64,000 bases of DNA from Podospora pseudocomata (taxonomy: Eukaryota > Ascomycota > Sordariomycetes > Sordariales > Podosporaceae), in contig NW_026946366.1 of assembly GCF_035222375.1 (NCBI RefSeq), positions 930,001-994,000 of the forward strand. The letters run 5' to 3'. The stretch's first letter is position 1. The number at the start of each line of letters is the position of its first letter. Shown piece by piece: positions 58,466 to 64,000 of the stretch. Position numbers and translations under genes: made by a program. Below the pieces are notes generated by a model. That model did no database searches and had not been told where the DNA came from. It saw nothing but the letters and a program-made list of their open reading frames with translations.

Positions 58466-60463
58466 ATGAAGGGCGGCATCGTTGGCGTGCTTTGCAGCGC
58501 GCTCCTCCTTGCCGTTGAGGCTGCATGCGCCCCCAACTCGGACGCCATCACAAAGGTACCTGGCTTCAAGCCAAACAAGTGGGTGGCCAGAACCTGGGAG
58601 GGAAACAACTACGCCTGCAAATGTCATCCTGGCGACTACTGCTGGCCCAAGCAAAACCACTGGAATAACCTCAACCGCACCGTTGGCGGCAACCTTCGCG
58701 TCAACCTGCCCCCAGGAGCTCCTTGCTACAACACCTTCCAAGGCCCTCTCGGAACCGTCAACACGTACGATGCCGCCAAGTGTGCTGCCGTGACCGCCGG
58801 GTTCCCCAATGAACAGTTTCAGTAAGTCATCTCTGCACACCAAGCATGAGGAGAACATGTTGACTGACCATCTGTGACAGAATCGAGCTGCCCACCGCTG
58901 GCCTCTGGACCTACTTCACCAATGACACCTGCCGCCCTACCGCTGATCCCACAGGCAGCTGCACGCTGGGCTACTATCCTGTCCTGTACATCACAGCCAA
59001 GACCGTTGCCCACATCCAAGCGGGTATCAACTTCGCCAGAAACAACAATTTGCGCCTCGTCATTCGCAACACTGGACACGACTTCCTTGGACGCAGCGTT
59101 GGCTGGGGCTCGCTTGTTATCAACACTCACAGCTTCAAGAGCATCAGCACCACCAATAACTGGAATGGCCCTGGCTACAACGGCCCCGCCATCACTGTGG
59201 GAGCGGGTGTGCAAGCCTTTGAGGCTCTTGCCCGCCTGAACTCGCTTTCCCCTCCTCGAATTATGGTGACGGGCGAGTGCGCTGTAAGAACTACCAATTC
59301 TTAGCGTTTGATATTCATGGACTAACCGGTATCATTAGACTGTTGGTGTCGCCGGAGGCCTTGTGCAGGGCGGTGGCCATGGCCCCTTGACCAACTTCTA
59401 CGGATTCCTTGCCGACACGGCTGTTCAGTTCAAGGTCATCACGGCCGATGGCAAGATCCAAACTGCCAATGCCAACACCAACTCGGATCTGTTCTGGGCC
59501 CTCAAGGGAGGTGGTCCCGCCGCCTTTGCTGTCATCACTGAGGCTACCTACAAGACCTTTGCCGACACCCCAAGCGCCGGCATCAACCTCGATATCAACC
59601 CCGCCACCAACTCCGATCCCGCTCTTTATTGGGAGGCCGTCCGCAAGTTCCACAGCTACAGCACCCATTTTGTTGACAACGGCCTTTATGTTTACTACGA
59701 AATCGGCCCCGTCCCCAACACTCTCCACGTGCATCCTATTGTGGGCGTCAACAAGACCCTCGCCCAGCTGCAGGCTGTTGTCCAGCCCCTCTTTGATGAC
59801 CTTGATGCCCTCGGTGTTGGGTATACCACCTCCAGCGAGACTTACGGCACCTTTTACGATTTGTACAACGCCATGTTTGAGATTGAAATGGCTGGCAACT
59901 CTGCCCTCACCGGTGGTTGGACTATTGGTCGCCAGGATGTTATCAACAACCACACCGCCATCATTGATGCTTTCCAGACCGTTATGAACGCTGGCTCTTT
60001 CATCGTCGGCCACATGTGGTCTGCTGGCCATGGCCTCCCTCAGAGCGAGTGGGCCAAGTCTGCCATCAACCCCCGCTTCCGCAACGTTGTTGACAAGCTT
60101 ATTACCATCGTTCCTGTCTCTGGCGATGCCCCTCTCGCCGCCAAGGCCGAGGCCCAGAACCGCTTGACCAACATTGTCGACGGCTCTCTCCGTGCCGCTG
60201 CCCCCAACGGCGCTTCCTACATCAACGAGGTATGTATTGATTTTCGGTCTCCAACCAAGCAGGCATATGCTAACATACTCACCACACAGGCCGATCCCTT
60301 CCAGCCCGACTGGCAGAACGCTTTCTGGGGTACCAACTACCAGCGCCTGCTCCAGATTAGACGCAAGTACGACCCCGAGGGAGTCTTCTATGCCGTCTCC
60401 ACTCCTGGCACCGAGAGGTGGGAGCAGATTGAGACGGGCACTAGGTTGTGTGTCAAGTTGTAG
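58466..60463 (+). CDS. Secreted berberine-bridge-type FAD oxidoreductase
   Basis: Four exons: 58466-58821, 58881-59283, 59339-60229 and 60290-60463 (607 aa). A signal peptide (IVGVLCSALLLAVEAA) precedes an FAD-binding (PCMH type) domain and a BBE C-terminal block. RNTGHDFLGRS carries the His expected to bind FAD covalently. GECATVGVAGG carries the Cys for the second bond, completed across intron 2. The substrate domain follows, and NYQRLLQIRRKYDPEGVF is the usual BBE ending. Such enzymes oxidise sugars, alkaloids or polyketides. Several NxT/S sites fit secretion. Intron 3 is 60 nt, in frame and without a stop, so retention would add 20 residues. It is distant from the polyketide cluster. Confidence 0.92.
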
Positions 60464-61553
60464 TCTTTTTTCTTTTCTGTCTGAGCGAGTCTTTTGATAT
60501 TAAATAATAATAGAATGGTATATACGTTTCACCAAAAGAATAGGGAAGCTTGCTGCTGTGTGATTCTTCTAGGTCATGTTGTACGTGGAGGCCCCTTTTG
60601 TGGAGTCCAGGAGGGTATTGTTTCCAGAGCAACGGCTCCTTGAGACTATTTGTGAAATGCCTGATGCATATCGGTATGCATAATCCTTGGGTCATGGGCC
60701 CCCAGAGCAAGTCAATGGGCCTATCAGCTATCTTTAAGGTGTTCTTTACCACTTTGAACACTTATTCAATACATTCTGAGGGCTAAGGAGAATCTTTTCA
60801 GCGCCTGATGCCATCGTTCAACGCTAGATAGTCATTACTGTTCAAATTCGTGGTCTTGGGTAGATACGTTGCAGCGTTCTTCCCGGTCAAGGGAAATATA
60901 TTGCCGCTTTTAGACTTGGGTGGGGTGTGTAGTTAGGAGCAGCACTGCCTCTTCCACCATACCCCCCTGTCAATTTCAGCTTGGAAAAAATGTGTTTGAT
61001 TTCGAAATGTCTAAATTAACCAGCCTAAGTTCGAATAACGAATTTGCAAGTCAAGGTAAAGGCAAAGTTGAATCGTCATATAAACCAACATACTGCTTGT
61101 CTTAACTACAGTTCCATTTCATATTTACATACCTACCTAAGCTTCTTTATCACTTCCTATCAACAACTTAGCACTTATGGCGTCATACCTCCCTAGTTCC
61201 CTCGGCATCAGCTGCCGCTTTCACAGGCTTAGTTACTGCAGTCAAATCATCTTGGGAGCCTCGCGGCTGCTAAAGGAAACCAGATCAAATAAAGTTTGTT
61301 GTGGCGCTTGGAACTACGTCAAGCCAACTAGCCCGATCTCGAGTTGTTCGAGTGGGCCAAATGACGTCTCTACCAAGTGTTTTAGAGCCACCTGTCTTCA
61401 TGACGAAACAGGGCACTCAAAGTGATAAAAGAGGCGGGATCCAGAAGGATCTAGAGTATTGTGACGGGCTATAAATTAATGGAGACCGCCAGGCCCCTCC
61501 TGTGTTACACTATGATAGAAAAAAAAGAGAGAGACAAAGAATGAGAGATCAGC
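60464..61553. other. Intergenic, no gene seen
   Basis: 1.1 kb, AT-richer, between the FAD oxidase and the 3' end of the NACHT-WD40 gene. Nothing supported. Confidence 0.55.
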
Positions 61554-64000
61554 TCAGCTGTCTGTCGTGAACTTCATAGTTAGGACGCGCCCCGAAGAAC
61601 AGCCAATAGCAATTGTTGATGCCGCTGCAGCGAGACATTGTGACTGATATTCCAGAGGCAGCCATAGCCAATTTTCTGAACCCTTCGTAATCCATCTCTT
61701 GCTCATGTCTATTCTATAGCGTTGGTAATGTGGGGGGTTGGTATCGTTAGATCCGGATGCAATCAGCTTCGAATCAAGGGAAGACGCTACCGATTTCACA
61801 GAACCGCCATGGCCCTCGAGCGTCTGCGTACATGACCCCGTGGCCGCCTCCCAGATCTTGATGGTACGGTCGGCTGATCCTGACGCAACCCACTTCGAAT
61901 CGGGCGAGAACGCTACCGAGTTGACCCTATCGCCATGGCCCTCGAGCGTCTGCGTACATGACCCCGTGGCCGCCTCCCAGATCTTGATGGTACTGTCCTC
62001 TGATCCTGACACAACCCACTTCGAATCGGGCGAGAACGCTACCGAGTTGACCCCATCGCCATGGCCCTCGAGCGTCTGCGTACATGAACCCGTGGCCGCC
62101 TCCCAGATCTTGATGGTACTGTCGTCTGATCCTGACACAACCCACTTCGAATCGGGCGAGAACGCTACCGACCAGACCCAATCGCCATGGCCCTCGAGCG
62201 TCTGCGTACATGAACCCGTGGCCGCCTCCCAGATCTTGATGGTACGGTCGGCTGATCCTGACGCAACCCACTTCGAATCGGGCGAGAACGCTACCGAGTT
62301 GACCCTATCGCCATGGCCCTCGAGCGTCTGCGTACATGAACCCGTGGCCGCCTCCCAGATCTTGATGGTACGGTCGGCTGATCCTGACGCAACCCACTTC
62401 GAATCGGGCGAGAACGCTACCGAGTTGACCCTATCGCCATGGCCCTCGAGCGTCTGCGTACATGAACCCGTGGCCGCCTCCCAGATCTTGATGGTACTGT
62501 CGTCTGATCCTGACGCAACCCACTTCGAATCGGGCGAGAACGCTACCGACCAGACCCAACCGCGATGGCCCTCGAGCGTCTGCGTACATGACCCGTGGCC
62601 GCCTCCCAGATCTTGATGGTACCGTCCTCTGATCCTGACGCAACCCACTTCGAATCGGGCGAGAACGCTACCGACCAGACCCAACCGCGATGGCCCTCGA
62701 GCGTCTGCGTACATGACCCCGTGGCCGCCTCCCAGATCTTGATGGTACCGTCCTCTGATCCTGACGCAACCCACTTCGAATCGGGCGAGAACGCTACCGA
62801 CCAGACCCGACCGCGATGGCCCTCGAGCGTCTGCGTACATGACCCCGTGGCCGCCTCCCAGATCTTGATGGTACGGTCGGCTGATCCTGACGCAACCCAC
62901 TTCGAATCGGGCGAGAACGCTACCGAGTTGACCCTATCGCCATGGCCCTCGAGCGTCTGCGTACATAACCCCGTGGCCGCCTCCCAGATCTTGATGGTAC
63001 TGTCCTCTGATCCTGACACAACCCACTTCGAATCGGGCGAGAACGCTACCGAGTTGACCCCATCGCCATGGCCCTCGAGCGTCTGCGTACATGAACCCGT
63101 GGCCGCCTCCCAGATCTTGATGGTACTGTCGTCTGATCCTGACGCAACCCACTTCGAATCGGGCGAGAACGCTACCGACCAGACCCAACCGCGATGGCCC
63201 TCGAGCGTCTGCCGGCACGCATTCCAATTATCCTCTACCATTGGCCTCGAAGTAATCCACTTCCGTTCTTCCTGCGTAAATAGGCCTCTTGTTATACTTT
63301 GGGCGGGGCTGAATACAAGTGCTGAAGCGTATACCTGAAGAGGATAATTCTCAACAACCCATCTCCAGTATAAAACGAATCGGCGCATGTCAGCGACAAG
63401 GCTTGGTAATTGAGACGTAATCGAACTGTGCTAAATTCCTGTTAGAACCGCTTAGTAAGAGGATACTATCACTGGGTAGAGCCTACCTGAAGAATGCTTT
63501 CGAGCTTTGCCATTGAAAGTATCCCCTGCGGCATGCTCTTACAAAGTGAAAGTGCTTCAAGCCAGTGGAGGTAGTGCTGCCTCAGAAAGTCATCGACGAT
63601 ACCACTATCTTGGAAAATATCTGGGTGCTTGCTATCGTCGCTCGACTGCCAGTTACAGAGATGATCAACCCAGTAAACGCACGAGTACCGCACTGTCGCA
63701 AGAGGGTCCGGGTCCGGCACTCGGACGTGGTCGATAGGATATCCTGGTATACATAAACCGTATACATCGCGTTGCAACTTGCCTGAGAGAAGCTTTAGTG
63801 ACCGATCCGATATGTCATGGTGGGTCACAGCCACACCACTGGGGAAAAGTAATTGGGAGGCTTGATCACTCAAGTAGTCCTTAGCTGATTGATGAACGAG
63901 GTAGATCTGGTTATCTCGAACCGTGAGAAAGGATCCGCACTTGGCCACGATCTTCTGAATATTTTCCGTCGACCTGACAATCCGTTCCGGTAATCCAGAC
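61554..64000 (-). CDS. NACHT-WD40 (NWD/HET-E-like) STAND receptor, C-terminal part, 5' partial, frameshifted in the repeat array
   Basis: The gene runs in from beyond 64000. Exon 63473-64000 encodes the end of the NACHT-linked region (IVAKCGSFLTVRDNQIYLVH, DPDPLATVRYSCVYWVDHL, FLRQHYLHWLEALSLC), matching fungal NWD proteins. A 47-nt intron (63426-63472, inferred from phase) leads to the second exon with YASALVFSPAQSITRGLF, then the WD array and a divergent C-terminus ending KFTTDS. In Podospora such receptors control heterokaryon incompatibility: WD repeats sense a partner and the N-terminal domain triggers cell death. The N-terminal effector and P-loop are outside the window. After the fifth repeat, at about 62591-62594, a C is missing relative to the other repeats, so the frame changes and soon stops. 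The allele may be null, truncated, or misassembled. Confidence 0.85.
61740..63211 (-). repeat. Array of about twelve 126-bp WD40 repeats
   Basis: Eleven near-identical 42-residue units (core VAFSPDSKW, SGS-D-T, IKIWEAATG) plus a divergent twelfth (VASSLDSKLIASGSND). At DNA level the units differ mainly at a few codons: those after EGH, the residue before the S of VWS/VNS, and the pair around the conserved D of SGSxDxT. This is the pattern of repeats homogenised by unequal exchange with a few diversified surface positions. Confidence 0.93.

Noticed and set aside
61738-62616. 292-codon and 247-codon open frames on the plus strand across the WD array (also 62595-63338)
   Set aside because: They are antisense shadows kept open only because the 126-bp repeat unit is a multiple of three and lacks stops in that frame; the sense strand encodes recognisable WD40 units.
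61740-63211. Regular repeat array resembling a CRISPR at first sight
   Set aside because: Units are 126 bp with no spacers and encode WD40 repeats in a eukaryotic gene.

Overview
The window is filamentous-fungal nuclear DNA, most likely from the Sordariales. Genes carry short introns (about 47 to 230 nt) with GTAAGT/GTATGT donors and CTAAC-like branch sites. The 3' end holds a NACHT-WD40 receptor with near-identical WD repeats of the kind described in Podospora (HET-E/HET-D/NWD family). The 5' end holds a sterigmatocystin-type cluster edge; such a cluster is known in Podospora anserina, where it has been interpreted as horizontally acquired from an Aspergillus-like donor. A Podospora-like species is therefore my best guess, by inference and without any database search.

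Layout. 1-6764: right-hand edge of a sterigmatocystin/aflatoxin-type polyketide cluster: the thioesterase end of the polyketide synthase, an AvfA-like oxidoreductase (stcO type), an O-methyltransferase (stcP type), an OrdB-like oxidoreductase (stcQ type) and an AflY-like Baeyer-Villiger oxidase (stcR type), with AflR-type TCG(N5)CGA sites in two promoters. 7149-15394: an unrecognised secreted protein, then housekeeping and meiotic genes: a Yar1-like ankyrin protein, the N-terminal protein methyltransferase NTM1/Tae1, an intron-bearing tRNA-Tyr, SPO11 (eight exons) and lanosterol synthase ERG7. 15671-21508: a Ty1/copia LTR retrotransposon with apparently identical 156-bp LTRs and a 5-bp target duplication, lying between ERG7 and SGT1. 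21820-33400: SGT1, ceramide glucosyltransferase, tRNA-splicing endonuclease subunit SEN2 and a full-length ABCC transporter.

34884-49013: a small secreted Cys protein, a two-finger C2H2 plus fungal-specific-domain transcription factor, a hypothetical protein with an internal duplication, a 102-aa secreted Cys protein, a GFA-type zinc protein, an intron-bearing tRNA-Ile, a tricalbin-like SMP-C2 lipid-transfer protein and a RING protein. 49014-57000: a looser region of lineage-specific genes: a GPI-anchored protein, a 153-aa secreted protein, a second and broken member of the 34884 secreted family, and a CorA-like membrane protein whose frames I could not fully reconcile. 58466-60463: a secreted berberine-bridge-type FAD oxidase. 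61554-64000: the NACHT-WD40 gene on the minus strand, running off the end, with about twelve 126-bp WD repeats and one frameshift inside the array.

The polyketide genes form one pathway: PKS release by Claisen-type cyclisation, then averufin-stage oxidation, demethylsterigmatocystin formation by the OrdB/AflY pair, and O-methylation. Most other genes are independent single-gene units. Exon structures were built by hand from splice signals and phase; all spliced coding lengths reported as complete are in frame.
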